Positions 45,110 through 56,939 of a stretch of DNA of 64,000 nucleotides are shown in pieces. The stretch is taken from positions 8,060,001 through 8,124,000 of the forward strand of contig JBITNC010000002.1 in the NCBI GenBank assembly GCA_050084985.1. Reading direction: 5' to 3'. The stretch is from Nageia nagi (taxonomy: Eukaryota; Pinophyta). The notes beneath the pieces were generated by a model that worked only from the letters and a program-made list of their open reading frames with translations, was not told the origin of the DNA and did not search any database. Made by a program: the position numbers and the translations under genes. Positions within the stretch are counted from its first letter, which is position 1; each line of letters begins with the position of its first letter.

Positions 45110-47290
45110 AAGTTGGACTCAATTCGTAGATGAAATCTGACCTAGTTTGAGCTACATGAATTCAAAGACTTTATTGGTGCTTTGACCAAGTTATGGCAAA
45201 CATATACCAAGGACTGCATGACAACATTTGAGAATTTCGTCTACCACACAATTGAGCTACCAAATAACATTTTTCAAGAGCTGCTTCATCAACATTTACA
45301 TGAAAATATCAAGGTTGAGGTACAACTTTTCAATTCTTATAGTTGGATGAAAGCTCTAGGCTTGGCGAAGCTCGTTGAAAGAAAGTGCAACATCCAACAT
45401 AGAATCACATGTCCGTTACCTTTTCACAACAAACTAGGATAACCTTTTTCGACTGCACCTAACCCACCAACAATGAGGTGATTGTCACTTGATGAAATGG
45501 TAGTAAGGAGATCCAAGGATTTTGTTACATTTGTGACAAAAAATGGTTTTCAAGTTATTAATGTAAGGGATAGAGAATATATCTACTAGATGTGGAAGAC
45601 TACCTATCGTGTAATATGACCAATGAGGAGAGTGCAACATAGTAGAAAAAAAGTAAGAAACAACTAAATAGCCAACAAAAGAATCAATGCCTTCATGGAA
45701 ATCATGCCTCCGCAAAAGATGAAGGTTGTGAAGTACATCAAGGGACACAAGGTGCTTGTGCTCTTAAATTCAAGGAGCACCCATAACTTCATTGAATTTG
45801 GATTGATGAAGAAGGTTGATTGCTTTTCTATATTAGTAATAATTTCTAAGTCATAGTAGAAGATGCCATTATATTCTTATATGGGGTTAAATACTAAAAT
45901 GTCCAACTCAACATGGGGGCCTATTAGTTACACTGCAACTTTTATGCTCTTTAGTTGGGGGGTGACTTGATCCTAAGGTGCTAATGGTTAAGAACCCTTG
46001 ACCTAATATTGTAAGATTGTTCTAAACTATGGATGCAATTTAAAGCTAAAGTAAAATCTCACTCTCAAGGGTATACAAGTAGACTCCTACAAATTGTTTG
46101 TTCACATTGCATGCATAAACTTATCAACAAGGGTCATCACAAAGTGTTGGGCACAATTTTGTTAAATGGAGTTGGCCTCAACCTTACTGGTGGAAATTCA
46201 GTTACCATTGTCACAAAGTATGATATAGTATTTGCAGAACCAATTGAGTTGTGCTTGATTAGGTAATAGGATCACCGTATTCGCATCATTTTATGAAGCT
46301 CCTATCAAACATTAGACCTTATAGTTACTTGACTAAATAGTTGAGATTAAGAATATGGTTAAAGAACTATTGAATGTTGAGTTTATCCAACCCAATGTCA
46401 ACCCCTTCTTATTTGCAATCAAGTTAGTTACAAATAAGGATACATCATGGAAGATGTGTGTGGACTTCTAAGAGTTGAATCAATTGACCATCAAGGATGA
46501 AATCCCCATTCTAATCATTGCTAATAGGTTGGACGAACTATGTAGGGCACAATTCTTCATTAAATTGAACATATGCTTAAGCTTCCCTCAAATCTATATG
46601 AGCAAGGAGGATATTTTGAAAACAACCTTTTAAACACATGAAGGTTATTATGAGTTTTGTGTGATGTCATTCCACTTTACCAAGGGGAAGGCTATCCTTT
46701 AGCCAAATTCATTACAAACTCTGGGGGTATATCATCTTTGGTTTGCGTACAAAATCGGCTGGAAATTGATGGAATAGTCTTGGATTGGTAATGGGTGCTT
46801 GAATCTGGTTGACTTTGGTCTTGATTTGTCCAGCTTGATCAATTTTGGCTGATTTGAGGTATATACCCCCAAGATTTACAAGATATACTCCCAAAGTATG
46901 TGGTTGAATTTGGCTAGAGGATAGCCACATCTCTTTACCAATGCCCTCTCCACCTTCCAAAACTTAATGAATAATGTATTAAAACCTATCGTAGACAATA
47001 TGTTGGTATTCTTTGACAATATATTGATTTATTGTAAAACTTGGAGGGACCATCTTTAGCTTCTTGATACAACATTACAATTACTTAAGTCCTATGTGAA
47101 GTCCAAATGCATCTTTAGGGTGCAAACAATTGAGTATTTGGGTCATAAGTGTCTTCGAGCCAGATCCAAAAAGATAAGAGGCAATGAAAGGTTGGAAAAC
47201 AATCCCACACCTTGAAAAGCCTATGGGGTTTTTTGGGTTTCATGGGTTACTACTACAAGTTTGTCAAGGACTATGGTAAAATAGCCATCC
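45110..47290 (+). mobile_element. Ty3/gypsy remnant: gag, protease, reverse transcriptase
   Basis: In order on +: a gag domain (45150-45440; 'FIGALTKLWQTYTKD', 'MKALGLAKLVERKCN'), a protease remnant at about 45750 (VLVLLNSRSTHNFIE, with the D-S-G triad changed to N-S-R), and reverse transcriptase from about 46340 ('MVKELLNVEFIQPNVNPF', 'WKMCVDF', 'ELNQLTIKDEIPI', 'QNLMNN', 'VFFDNILIYCKTWRDHL'). The catalytic Y/F-x-D-D box is F-F-D-N here. Stops and frame changes are common. A 250-bp MITE sits in the reverse transcriptase. RNase H and integrase were not found. Confidence 0.8.
46683..46932. mobile_element. 250-bp hAT-like MITE inside reverse transcriptase
   Basis: CTTTACCA is duplicated at 46675-46682 and 46933-46940. 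The element ends, AGGGGAAGGCTATCC and (inverted) AGATGTGGCTATCC, lead into ~45-bp inverted repeats sharing TAGCCAAATTCA and GTATATC. An 8-bp target duplication with terminal inverted repeats is typical of hAT-derived MITEs. The reverse transcriptase reading breaks at the left copy and resumes as 'FTNALSTFQNLMN' at the right copy. Confidence 0.85.
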
Positions 47291-47462
47291 TCCTCATTTT
47301 CATGTTAAAATATAACTCATTCACACAAACATAAATGATTGAATGTACATTTGGTCAATTAAGCTCATTATGTGCATGAGAATATATGGGAATCTCTTTA
47401 GGACTTCCATTGATAGTTTCTAGAATTCAAGCTTTGAGGACAAATTTCTAAGTGAATGGCAT

Positions 47463-47832
47463 GTTACATGCTTACGACATATTCATAAGGCAATATATGA
47501 GTGAACACATGTCACTCATTATTTTAATGTAGGGGATACATGCCATATTTTACTGCAAGGGAATATAGGTGTAGAAGAATAATGGATGTAAGAGAATATT
47601 GTTTAAGGGAATATATGACACATGGAAGGAAGTACATGTGTAAGAGAATATGCTACTTAGATATTTCTCTTATATAATGTCAAGAATGCAAGCCATGAGT
47701 TAGCATATAATTTGTATTTACTCATATTAGGAGGTTTCCTCCTTGAAGAGGTTTGTAAAATACAAAAGAAGTGTTACTTCCTCTTATTATCAATTTACGT
47801 TTATTACTAAATTCAATTTCACTTTTCTACAA
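47463..47832 (+). repeat. Possible 3' LTR of the gypsy remnant
   Basis: Starts TGTTACATGCTTACG after the typical pre-LTR text 'TTTGAGGACAAATTTCTAA'. It contains a TATA-like CTTATATAATG near 47671. A related block lies at 22865-23115. The right end near TTTTCTACA is uncertain. Confidence 0.4.
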
Positions 47833-48213
47833 TATTTTCTTTACACTAATTATTTTTAGCTTTTGTGCTAAAATCCTTCTCATAGTTGAGTTCGTAGTGT
47901 CTATGCAGCTTTGAATCAAATCCTTTCAAGTCGACTAAAATGAAAAGGCCCAAGCTCCAAAATCTTGGAGGATGTGAGAAATAATTTAATGGTTTTAAAG
48001 TATCACCATGTTATGTGAATGTAAAATTGGATTTATCAAGTATATATAAAGAAAAGAAAGGTGCTTTTTATCATCTTGAAATTTTAAATTTAACATTGCA
48101 CATGCTTTGATGCTCTAATATCTTCTAATGTCTTAACGTTAATTTCTAGAAGATCAATCATATTCTTCTATAGTATCTACTTGAATCAATTTGGTTGTAT
48201 ATGCTTTAATGTT
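47833..48213. other. Unassigned AT-rich spacer
   Basis: No motif or repeat recognised. Confidence 0.4.
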
Positions 48214-48882
48214 CTAATCATAGTTGAGAAAGGCAGACTCAACAAGGGCCACTTGGGCCTCGGACTCAAGATGTGGTAAAAAAACTTGGCAAAAAAAAGA
48301 AAAAAAGACAAAAAAGCAATTTTTCATTAAGAAAAAGAAAAGATTTTTCATGCATATCATTATCTTGTAATAGTACTTAAAATTCGACATTATACACAAA
48401 ATATTAACAATGTACTCGTAAGAATATTGTAAAGAGGAAGGGGCATATTCTTGCATTGCTTATAGCATAAAAAATGTACAAATTATTAGAATATGCTCTA
48501 ATATTTCTTTATGATGAGGATGCTTGAGCCTCTTCTTGTACCCATGCCTCTTCTTGTGCCTTCATCGCTAATTCCTTTGCTATATGTTCAAATTCATCTA
48601 TGGGGAAGAAAGGCTCTTGTTGTTATCGCTCCTCCTACACATGCTTTGTGATCCATTCAAATGGTGGATCAATATGATCTAGATCATTGGCCTCATGATC
48701 CAATCCTGCAATTTGTTTATGGTGTATGTGAATGTTGTAATGAACAAACATGATCATTCAATTTCTTGTGTGAGTTTATTTCTTTTTTTGGAGTGTATGT
48801 GCTCAAAAGCACTCCACTTGCACTCATAACCTAAAGTGTTGCATGATGTCAAAGCGTTGTAGGTTGGGTGTATATGCAAAAA
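48214..48882 (-). pseudogene. hAT transposase C-terminal remnant
   Basis: The minus strand reads 'GYECKWSAFEHIHSKKRNKL', the hAT dimerisation motif, with degraded sequence before it. An acidic, Glu-rich tail follows (about 48510-48700, with 'PFFPIDEFEHIAKELAMKA'), similar in character to the tail of the hAT pseudogene at 28 kb. A copia LTR starting at 48883 cuts it on its N-terminal side. Confidence 0.7.
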
Positions 48883-49371
48883 TGTTGGAATGTATAATGC
48901 ATTATTGTAAAGGTTTTGTAATAATCTTCTATGTAAGTTCACTAGTACTTAAGGGTATCATTTGATACCTTAAGTATTTAAGTGAATATGATAATGTAAC
49001 TTGTCCTACACTCCATGTCATGAGCATGCCCTTTGGGTAATAGAGAGTTGCATATCATGCCTTTGTACATTGCGTAAAAGGGTGATCCAAAAAGGGATTT
49101 TGGCCTATAAATAAAAGACTGCCTCTTTGTGATCATACACCAATTTTGTGGAGTAAAGTTAGGCTAGAGGATAGTGTTTAGGAGATGAGATTAGGAGAAT
49201 TGTAAGAGTTCCTATTTGTGAATTAAGAGAGATCTAGTTAGTGGATGTACTCCTAGTTGGAGGAACCACTTATATCTTGTGTTATCTTTGTGAGTTTGTT
49301 AGATGTGATTTGTGAGCTTACATGTGATCTTGAGAGTTTAGAGTTGTTTATGTTATATTGCAACTCCTTCA
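48883..49371 (+). repeat. 5' LTR of a Ty1/copia element
   Basis: Starts TGTTGGAATGTATAATGC, ends CAACTCCTTCA, and is followed two bases later by the primer site. Length about 490 bp. It interrupts the hAT remnant. Confidence 0.75.
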
Positions 49372-49373
49372 TT

Positions 49374-49385
49374 TGGTATCAGAGC
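49374..49385 (+). promoter_or_regulatory. Primer binding site of the copia element
   Basis: TGGTATCAGAGC, complementary to the 3' end of initiator-Met tRNA, lies just inside the LTR. Confidence 0.88.
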
Positions 49386-50740
49386 TTGGTGTGGAAGCTC
49401 TTCTTCTTGGTGCTTTTCATTCCCCATCCTACTCTTCTTTGTTGAGGTAAAAGTATTGTGAAGGTATAAACATCCTTACTTCTTTTGGATTATTGCATTA
49501 TGCTACTAATATATTATTTGTCGTGTTAGTTCTTTTTTAAACAAAATATGGTTAGCACATTTTTTTTATATATACTAACCTCTTATGATTACTTGCAATT
49601 ATTCAAAATTGCTATTTAAAAAAAAAAAAAAGGGTTAGTATACAAATTTGTGTAATATCAATACTAACATATTTTGTGCTATGTGTTAGTTCTTTTTTTT
49701 TTTTTAAATGTGCTTAGAACTAGCAATATGATGCAATTCATTTGTTTATACTAATCTTTTTGTTACTTGCAATTTTTTTTAAAAATTGCTCACTATGTTG
49801 CTATAATCTTTTATATTAAAAGGTTATGTTTTATTAAAAAAGAGAGGGGATTAGTATACACAATTAATAATAAAAAATTGTCAGTATTCAATAAAAAAGG
49901 GTTTTGTTTGTTTTTTTTTTTTTTTTGAAATATAGACGGGTGGCTTCAAATTCGGGGGTTTGATGCATTAAAATTTCGGAGGGCTGTGAAGCTAGTTGAA
50001 AGACGTTGGGGGAGATCCGCTTGATCGCTGCATCTATCCTCCCTTGTCTATCCTCCTTTGACTCGCATGGCCTATTGAAAGCCCTTGTGGGCTGTTGGTT
50101 GTCGCCTCCCTTATTCTCCACATGCTCATCTGCTGCCATTTGAACCTGCTTGCACAGGGTTTCCTAGCTCATCCACCATAGGGTTTCTCTCCACCACCAG
50201 CTGCGCTCAGGTCCATCTCACCCCTCGTTTGGCTACGCTCAAGTCCATCATGCCCCTCGCCTGGTTATGTTGAAATCCGTCGCAGCCCTCGCCAGGCTAT
50301 GTTCAGATCCATCGCGGCCTCGTGGTTGTTGTTCTACCGCGTGCGCCTATGTTTTGCCCTTCCAGCCTATCCAACCTCTTTTTCTACTTAGGTTGAAGCC
50401 TCTTCTCCTTGCATGGCCCCTAGCTTCTCCACTTGCGACTCCTTGCCGCCTCCTCTATGCCGTTTTTTTTTGGTTTAAACGTTTAACTTGCACCCCTCTC
50501 AATATTTCCTTTTTAGTCAAGGTTCATTTAATTTTTTTGCTTGCTTGCACGTTTCATAGTAATATAGGGGAGACATTTTTTCTTGTTAATGCATCTAGAA
50601 GCATCAACTCCTTTTGCAAATCATATACTCCAAATTTAAATCCTTTTTTTTTCTGCCCACCAACCCCTTGTCTTTAATGATTAATTGGTGTATAAAGTCG
50701 TTTTTTTTTATAAGAAACCTGTCTAGTGCATTAAATTTTT
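49386..50740 (+). other. Copia interior without recognisable gag or integrase
   Basis: This holds long A and T runs (near 49617, 49689, 49911, 50464, 50646, 50701) and a GC-richer island at 50080-50460. No gag, protease or integrase motif was found, so the element seems internally deleted or replaced here. Confidence 0.45.
50205..50332 (+). repeat. 32-bp tandem repeat, four units
   Basis: GCTCAGGTCC, GCTCAAGTCC, GTTGAAATCC and GTTCAGATCC start at 50205, 50237, 50269 and 50301, exactly 32 bp apart. Each is followed by a variant of CATC...CCCTCG..TGGCTA. Confidence 0.8.
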
Positions 50741-50749
50741 CAATATTGC

Positions 50750-51787
50750 TTGCAAGGTCAAATACAATTTAGTTGGAGATATTGAGAAATACAAGGCAAG
50801 GTTAGTAGCCAAAGGTTTTGCTCAGAAATATGGTGTAGATTATGAGGAAACCTTTGCTCCCGTGGCAAAGATGTCCACTATAAGAATTATCCTTGCTCTT
50901 TCTGTAGCTCAAGGATGGAAAGTTTTTCAACTTGACATCAAGAGTGCATTTTTCAATGGTGACTTAGATGTGGAAATCTTCATGAATCAACTAGAAGGGT
51001 TTATTATGGAAGGCAAAGAGTCCTTTGTGTGCAAGCTAAAGAAGTCATTATATGAACTTAAGCAAGCATCTAGAGCCTGGTACAAGAAGATTTCAAGGTA
51101 CTTTGCAGACATTGGATTCTCTAAGTGTTTCTCTGACTCCGATTTATATGTGCTCAATTAGGAAAAAGACATGGTCTTGATTCTCTTTTATGTGGATGAT
51201 CTTTTGATTACTAGGAACAATGATAAAATCATTCAAGAGTGCATATCCAAACTCAAGGCAACGTTTGAAATGATTGATCTTGGTCTCTTGCACTACTACC
51301 TTGGAATGCAAGTATACCAATACAAATATTGCACTTATCTTAGTTAATCCAAGTATATATTAGACATCTTGCAGAAGTTTGAAATGGAGGAGTGTAGATA
51401 TGCTGCAATCCCAGTCTCTCTTGGAATCAATGTTTCTCTCAGTTCCAACTCTCAGTTGGTTGATGGTACAACTTACAGGCAATTAATTGGTAGTCTTTTG
51501 TATTTGACTATTTCTAGGTTAGATATTACCTTTGCAGTGAATCTGATGGCTCGATTCATGTAGAAACCATATATTGAGCACCTTAATGCTATTAAGCAAA
51601 TCTTGAGGTATGTTGCAGGGACTAAGGATCTTGCTTTCAAGTATTCTAAGTTGCCCTCGTTTGTTCTCTTAGGTTACTCAGATTCTGAATATGGGGGAGA
51701 TAAAGATGACAGAAAATCAACCTCTACATATGTGTTTGGCATTGGTTCAGGTGCTATCTCTTGGGCTTCCAAGAAGCAATCGCATGG
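50750..51787 (+). pseudogene. Ty1/copia reverse transcriptase-RNase H
   Basis: One frame reads RLVAKGFAQKYGVDYEETFA, 'FQLDIKSAFFNGDLDVEIFM', 'CKLKKSLYELKQASRAWY' and the catalytic FYVDDLLIT. It continues through 'YRQLIGSLLYLTISRLDI' into RNase H ('YSDSEYGGDKDDRKSTST', 'GAISWASKKQS'). Its role is copying element RNA into DNA. Three in-frame stops occur (TAG after 'DLYVLN', TAA after 'TYLS', TAG after 'ARFM'); otherwise the frame is kept. The gene ends abruptly at 51787 where a minus-strand gypsy element begins. Confidence 0.9.
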
Positions 51788-51954
51788 GTAGCCCACATGC
51801 TCTTGGGGGGTTGTACATCGACCAAGGGTGCCCTACGTTGTACATGCTCCTCCTCACACCACCTTGCCACAAATCCATCCATTCTAGTCGATGAGAAGAT
51901 ATTTGGGGGAAGTTTTCCTTGATTCCCTTAAGTGTGATTTCCTTGCCATTTTTC

Positions 51955-53350
51955 ACTTCAATGGTTTTGGAAACATCTAGAAACTTGTGCCTAGCATTCT
52001 GGGGGTCTTTACTTGCCCAAAACCAAAAATTTCGAGACCTAATGTGGCTAAGAATCATCTTTTCCACTCATTCATGCATTTAGATTTCATTTTTAATGCA
52101 TTTCCACTTTTTCTTTACTATCTAGGCACCAAAATGCATCTCTATGGATTTCCCATAAGCTTGAAAAACTCCGCCTAGCCTCAGATTGCCTTAGACTTGG
52201 TCAAAATCGAAAATTTTGAGTCTTAACTGTGATAGAATTCACCTTATCTGTTCGAATACGTTTTTAGACTCAAATTTCGATACCATTTGTATTTATCTAT
52301 AAGAAACATGCAACATTTTGCCCTCACTTGGATCTTCAACACCTTGGGAAAACATGCCTGTGGTTAAGGCTACTCAAACTTGCATTTTTGAACATTTTGG
52401 ACTCAATTTGTGCATTTCCGACCACTCCTGACGTTTTCGAGTTCGAACTCGATCAAAATGCCCTTTTTGGTACCTCCAAGCTCAAACTTTGTATTTTTGA
52501 TGATTTCCAAGCTCAAACAGTGCAAAAATGACCATTTCCGCCTTCCGGGCTCAAAGTTGTCATTTTTCATCATTTTCGACATTTCTGGGCTCAAAGTATT
52601 CAATTTCACCCATTTTTGGCATTTCTAGGCCCTTGGTGAAAAAATAACCTTTTTCGGCATTTTTGAGCATTTTTAGCCATTTTGAGCTTAATTCGTTACT
52701 TTCGATCATTTTCAGGCTTTCTAGACTCAAATTGTGCAAAACGCACCTTTTTTACCATATTGACCATTTTCGAGCCCAAAAGTGACAAAAATGCATCTTT
52801 CTACCTTAGTTGCCTTTTCCAGCTTTCCGGGGTCAACTTTGACAAGAACATTCATTTTTGTCATCCTTGTCATTTTCAAGGCACTCGGACTCAAAAGTGA
52901 TAAAAACGCTCATTTTTGCTACTTAGGTACCTTTGTGCTCAAATTTTGCAAAAAATGCGCCTTTTGTGATGCTAGGCACCTATGAGCTCAATTCTTGAAA
53001 AAACGCTCTTTTCTTGTCAACTCTGCCAGTCTTGTGCTTAGTTGCTGTGAAAACGAGCCTTTTTATGCTCTATTGGTCACTTGGCGAAAACTCCATTCCT
53101 GATCGCTACTGTGATCCAAAACTGCATCTTGCTTGACGTTGCTTGAAACCGATCCATAAATGGCCCCTGGACACACTAAACTGACTTGGTGCCTCTATGG
53201 GTATTTATGTGCATTGCTTCATCACTTGGCCGCTCTGACTCTTTTCTCTAGCCGTCGTATAGTCACCTCCAGGCAATGTCGTCCATTGCCTTCAAAAAAA
53301 GTAAGGTCCTCAAAATGCTGCATCTTGGGGTGTGTTGTGCGGGCACAACA
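51955..53350 (-). repeat. Fragment of the 4.7-kb LTR family
   Basis: It matches the right third of 37288-41984 from 'CTAGAAACTTGTGCCTAGC' to the terminal GGGCACAACA, including the tandem-repeat pattern. The right end at 53350 cuts the gypsy protease cleanly. The left end is not a proper terminus, so a deletion removed the rest together with part of the host element. Confidence 0.7.
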
Positions 53351-53420
53351 CCTTCCATTGGTAGATACATCTTGGCCACAAATTGTTCATTGATGTAGTT
53401 ATGGGTTGCTCCCCCATCAA

Positions 53421-53960
53421 TCAGAGTACATCATCTCCAACTGCCTTCCCATGCACCTTGAGGGTTAGGAATTTCGAAACACCCTTTGAAATGGTAGTCA
53501 ATGTCCCTTTATAGGTGCTAGGGTGTGGACGTCCATGTTTCGACTGTTTTGGACCTAGATCTTCAAGCTCCAACTCTAGATCTGAATCATCTTCATCTAA
53601 GATCACCTCAATCAAGTGAACCTGATTTTTTCCCAAGCAACGATGGCCATGCTCCCATGGTTTCTTGCACTTGAAGCACAAATTATTCCTTCTCAATTCA
53701 TTGCATGTCTCTTCGTCTAGGGTTTTAGAATTCTGGCCTTTTCCCAACAACCTCGAATTCTTCTCCATACTCACGCCTCTCTTTTGCAATGGTCCAGACA
53801 TGGTGGATCTGGATCTAGATGCCAATGAGGCCTTTGGATGGTTCCAATGTGAATGCCTTTTTGATGGCATCTTGAAGAAATGTCGAGCCAAAAGCTTTCA
53901 TCATTCCCTTCAACGATTCCTCCAATCCTTCCATGAACATGAAAGTCACCATCTTATCTA
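53421..53960 (-). pseudogene. CCHC knuckle and start of protease (gypsy element)
   Basis: The frame reads 'NNLCFKCKKPWEHGHRCLGK' (knuckle Cys, Cys, His, Cys intact), then an acidic linker 'DEDDSDLELELEDLG', then 'SKFLTLKVHGKAVGDDVL'. The active-site region just beyond is cut by the LTR fragment ending at 53350. Confidence 0.8.
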
Positions 53961-53985
53961 AAACACTAGGCACCATGATTGCAAT

Positions 53986-54909
53986 TCACTGGAACTCAGC
54001 AATATATGACTCCACATTCCCCTTTTGCTTAAGAGTGGCCAAATCTCGAAAATATTCATCCTCATCCTTATGATCAAAGTGATCAATGAGTCTCCTTCCA
54101 AATTCATTGAAAGATTTAATTAAGCCATGACCTTGTGTGGTTAAACCATGGTACCACCAATCGTGTGCTACACCATTTAGATGGAGTGTGGCGAATTGGA
54201 TTGCATCTTCCTCGAGCATAGGATTGAGGGTAAAGTATGTTTGCAATTTTTGCAAGCATGCCCTAGCCATCTTCTCTCCTCCGTCATACATAGGCACTTG
54301 CATCCTACTCAATTGTTGCTACAGATCTTTTCTTTCGAAACCAAAACTCCCTCCTTGTGGATGTTCATCATCCACCTTCTTTGCTGGAATTCTCATGTAA
54401 CTTTCGAAACTCACATCAACCTGGAATTCCTGATTTGTGGCATGATATTGGCAGAATAGTGAATTCATTTCCACGGAATCTACCAAATTTGGATCTCCTC
54501 CACATTTCTTAGGTCGTTGGATGAACATGGGTTTGTACAACTTTGGTATGGGTGGCGAACCCACCTCCTCGAATAGACTATGCATGAATTTGGATGATCC
54601 ATGCGAATTTTGTCCTTGCGCATGCAATGAAGGACTCTTTTCCTTTCTCAAATTCTGCCGAACTCCCACTTCGTCCTCATTTTTTGGATCTCTCTCTTTT
54701 CGACCCCGATCTATGGAGAGATGATGCTCCAGGCTCACGCTCATGCCTCGGTCCTCTTGCAGAACCGGATCTGTTAAGAAATGGTGTGCCTTCCTCCAAA
54801 TTTGGCAGGGTTTCACAAGTTCTTCCTTTGGGTGTCTGAGAAGCATTTGGGTCACCAATTGTGCCAATAGGTCAATCAACATATCGAATCTCTCCTTACT
54901 TTCCTTCAA
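53986..54909 (-). pseudogene. gag of the gypsy element
   Basis: The N-terminal block 54319-54909 includes 'YKPMFIQRPKKCGGD' and 'FESYMRIPAKKVDDE'. After a TAG it continues in the same frame as 'MQVPMYDGGEKMARACLQKL', then 'LQTYFTLNPMLEEDAIQF', 'HLNGVAHDWWYHG' and 'FNEFGRRLIDHFDH'. A TGA follows 'YIAEFQ'. It is related to the gag of copies A to C but has a clearly different sequence. It is two stops away from an open frame over about 300 codons. Confidence 0.85.
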
Positions 54910-55123
54910 ATCTGGATTGAGAGATCTCCTCCTCTCTGAATGCTGCCCATCATCCGCAATCTCTTCTTCCTAGCACATATTTTCTTCCTCCCTATACTCG
55001 ACCATCTCCTCACGCCCTTCTTCTCAATTCTCCTCCTGATGGACAATTGGATCCAGCTCTTGTCTTCGTCTTAGAAAATATCTATTGTTGTAGCGAAGTG
55101 ACATCACAAGTGGCAAGATCTTG

Positions 55124-55135
55124 GCTTTGATACCA
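55124..55135 (-). promoter_or_regulatory. Primer binding site of the gypsy element
   Basis: The minus strand reads TGGTATCAAAGC, one mismatch from the usual initiator-Met primer site, three bases from the LTR end. Confidence 0.8.
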
Positions 55136-55138
55136 TTT

Positions 55139-55959
55139 GTAACATTCCAAATTATAAAAATTGGGAATTACCACAAATCATATCAACAATATGCAAGAAT
55201 GCCCAATTTGGACACAAGGGAATCAGATATGATATTATTATACTCAAGACAAGTACAAAGCATCCAAAATGGCCCTTAGGGCTGACGTCTCACTACAAAT
55301 TCCTGAGATGCAGAAGCAAGGCCTCAAAAGGCTAGATGACTGGTTGGAAGGCTAGATCTAATGCTTTCACACTCCAATCTCTCTAGTAGGCTAACATCAC
55401 ACTTCTTGGTTGATGAACTCCTGGATCTTAATGTTGTAGGTCTCCACACAGGATATTCAGAGCTTAATGAGGCTCCAAGAATGGTAGGAGCTTGATGAGG
55501 CTCCACTTAGGACACAAAAGCTTGATGAGGCTTCCTATCCTAAGAACAGTGGTGTAAAAAGGCCAAATTGGCAAATAAAAGATCAAATGTCCAAAGATAT
55601 CCCTCAAACATGCATCCATTCCTCCTTATAGCTTGATGTCACTCTCCTAGGCTACACATCCACCTTGAAGTCCCCAAAATCACCTTCGGGTCATGCATGA
55701 CTTGGACGTTGCACTATAAGACTTATGAATCTGTAAAATCACTTATAAATGACATAAAATACCCCTATCCTACTCAAAGAGGCTCAACATCCCACATAGG
55801 ACTCACATTAAGCCTTGAATTATTTAATTAAATAATAAATGGGCCTACTCTTTACTAAAAGAGTGGCAAATACAATTAAAATGCAAAATCACTCCTAATA
55901 AATTAAAATATATTTTTGAGATTTATTTAATTATGTAATTTCCATTTTGGAATGTTACA
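55139..55959 (-). repeat. 5' LTR of the gypsy element
   Basis: This is an 821-bp block with inverted ends TGTAACATTCCAA and TTGGAATGTTACA. It sits next to the primer site, which fixes its inner end. No partner LTR is present. Confidence 0.85.
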
Positions 55960-56311
55960 CCTAATTTGAGTGTTTGTGATTGCAAACTTGGCGCAACACA
56001 GACTTGTAGATGTGGCGGGAGTCGGAAGACAAATGTGAAGGAAGCAAAGGCAAACAATCTCCTTGGCCTTGCCCCAACTTGCTCTAATGTGTTAGACATT
56101 ACAAAAGATTGATAATTTGGTATCCTCCGTTGGTGGTTCATTGTGTGAAGGAGAATGTGCGAAGTTAGGGAGGAATTAGCTGAGAGAATTAGTGATATTT
56201 GAAGATGTTCAATACCTGTATTACAAGAATCTATTGTGGTTGAAGCCTGCAAACAAGAGTTAGACAAAGGATAAGAAGAGATCTAGGCACGTAATGAAGA
56301 TAGATGAAGAT

Positions 56312-56581
56312 AATTGTTTGGTTGTTTTTGCATATTCTTTCGCGCTACAGGTGGAAGCTATCTTGGTTGGATCATTGCGTGAATGGCGATTAGGGTTCTT
56401 GTTGTTGAGACAATCTCTAAAGTGTGAGGTTGTGTCTTCTTAGGACTAATTGTTTGGTTGTTTTTGCATATTCTTTCGCGCTACAGGTGGAAGCTATCTT
56501 GGTTGGATCATTGCGTGAATGGCGATTAGGGTTCTTGTTGTTGAGGCAATCTCTAAAGTGTGAGGTTGTGTCTTCTTAGGA
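56312..56581 (+). repeat. 135-bp tandem duplication, nearly perfect
   Basis: AATTGTTTGGTTGTTTTTGC starts at 56312 and 56447. I see a single difference (GAGACAATC against GAGGCAATC) between the units. Confidence 0.92.
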
Positions 56582-56939
56582 CTAGTGGTTGACAATCAAT
56601 CCTTATCCCTGATGTGTGCTTGATGCTGGTCTGGATCCTTCACTTACGATGATTGAGGGAATTGCGAATAAGGCAAGAAAAAGAAATTATGAGATATTAA
56701 TAAATGTTTCAAACAAGAATGCTAAAGAGATTTAATTGTACAAGACCTATAGACTGGCTATCTTCAGGTTATGATTGGGTAGCAACAACGATGTCAATGA
56801 TATGGTTGCATTTGAGCTACATACAGGCAATAGTTGGGTAGCAATAAGATTGTCATCCATGTAACAGGTTTTGAGGCCCTGCAAAAAACCCGTTTGATAG
56901 GTTTTGGGATCCTGATAAAACTCGCTATTTTTTTGATAA

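Larger units (their letters stand above)
51788..55959 (-). mobile_element. Ty3/gypsy element with 5' LTR, gag, knuckle, protease; 3' part lost
   Basis: Read on the minus strand: LTR (55139-55959), primer site (55124-55135), gag, CCHC knuckle, protease. A fragment of the long LTR family (to 53350) interrupts the protease. A short post-protease piece follows ('EVKNGKEITLKGIKENFP', 'ISSHRLEWMD', 51860-51980). Reverse transcriptase and the 3' LTR are absent; the sequence switches to copia RNase H at 51787. Confidence 0.75.

Noticed and set aside
54521-54973. Plus-strand frames over the gypsy gag
   Set aside because: They lie opposite a clear gag reading and have no motif of their own.
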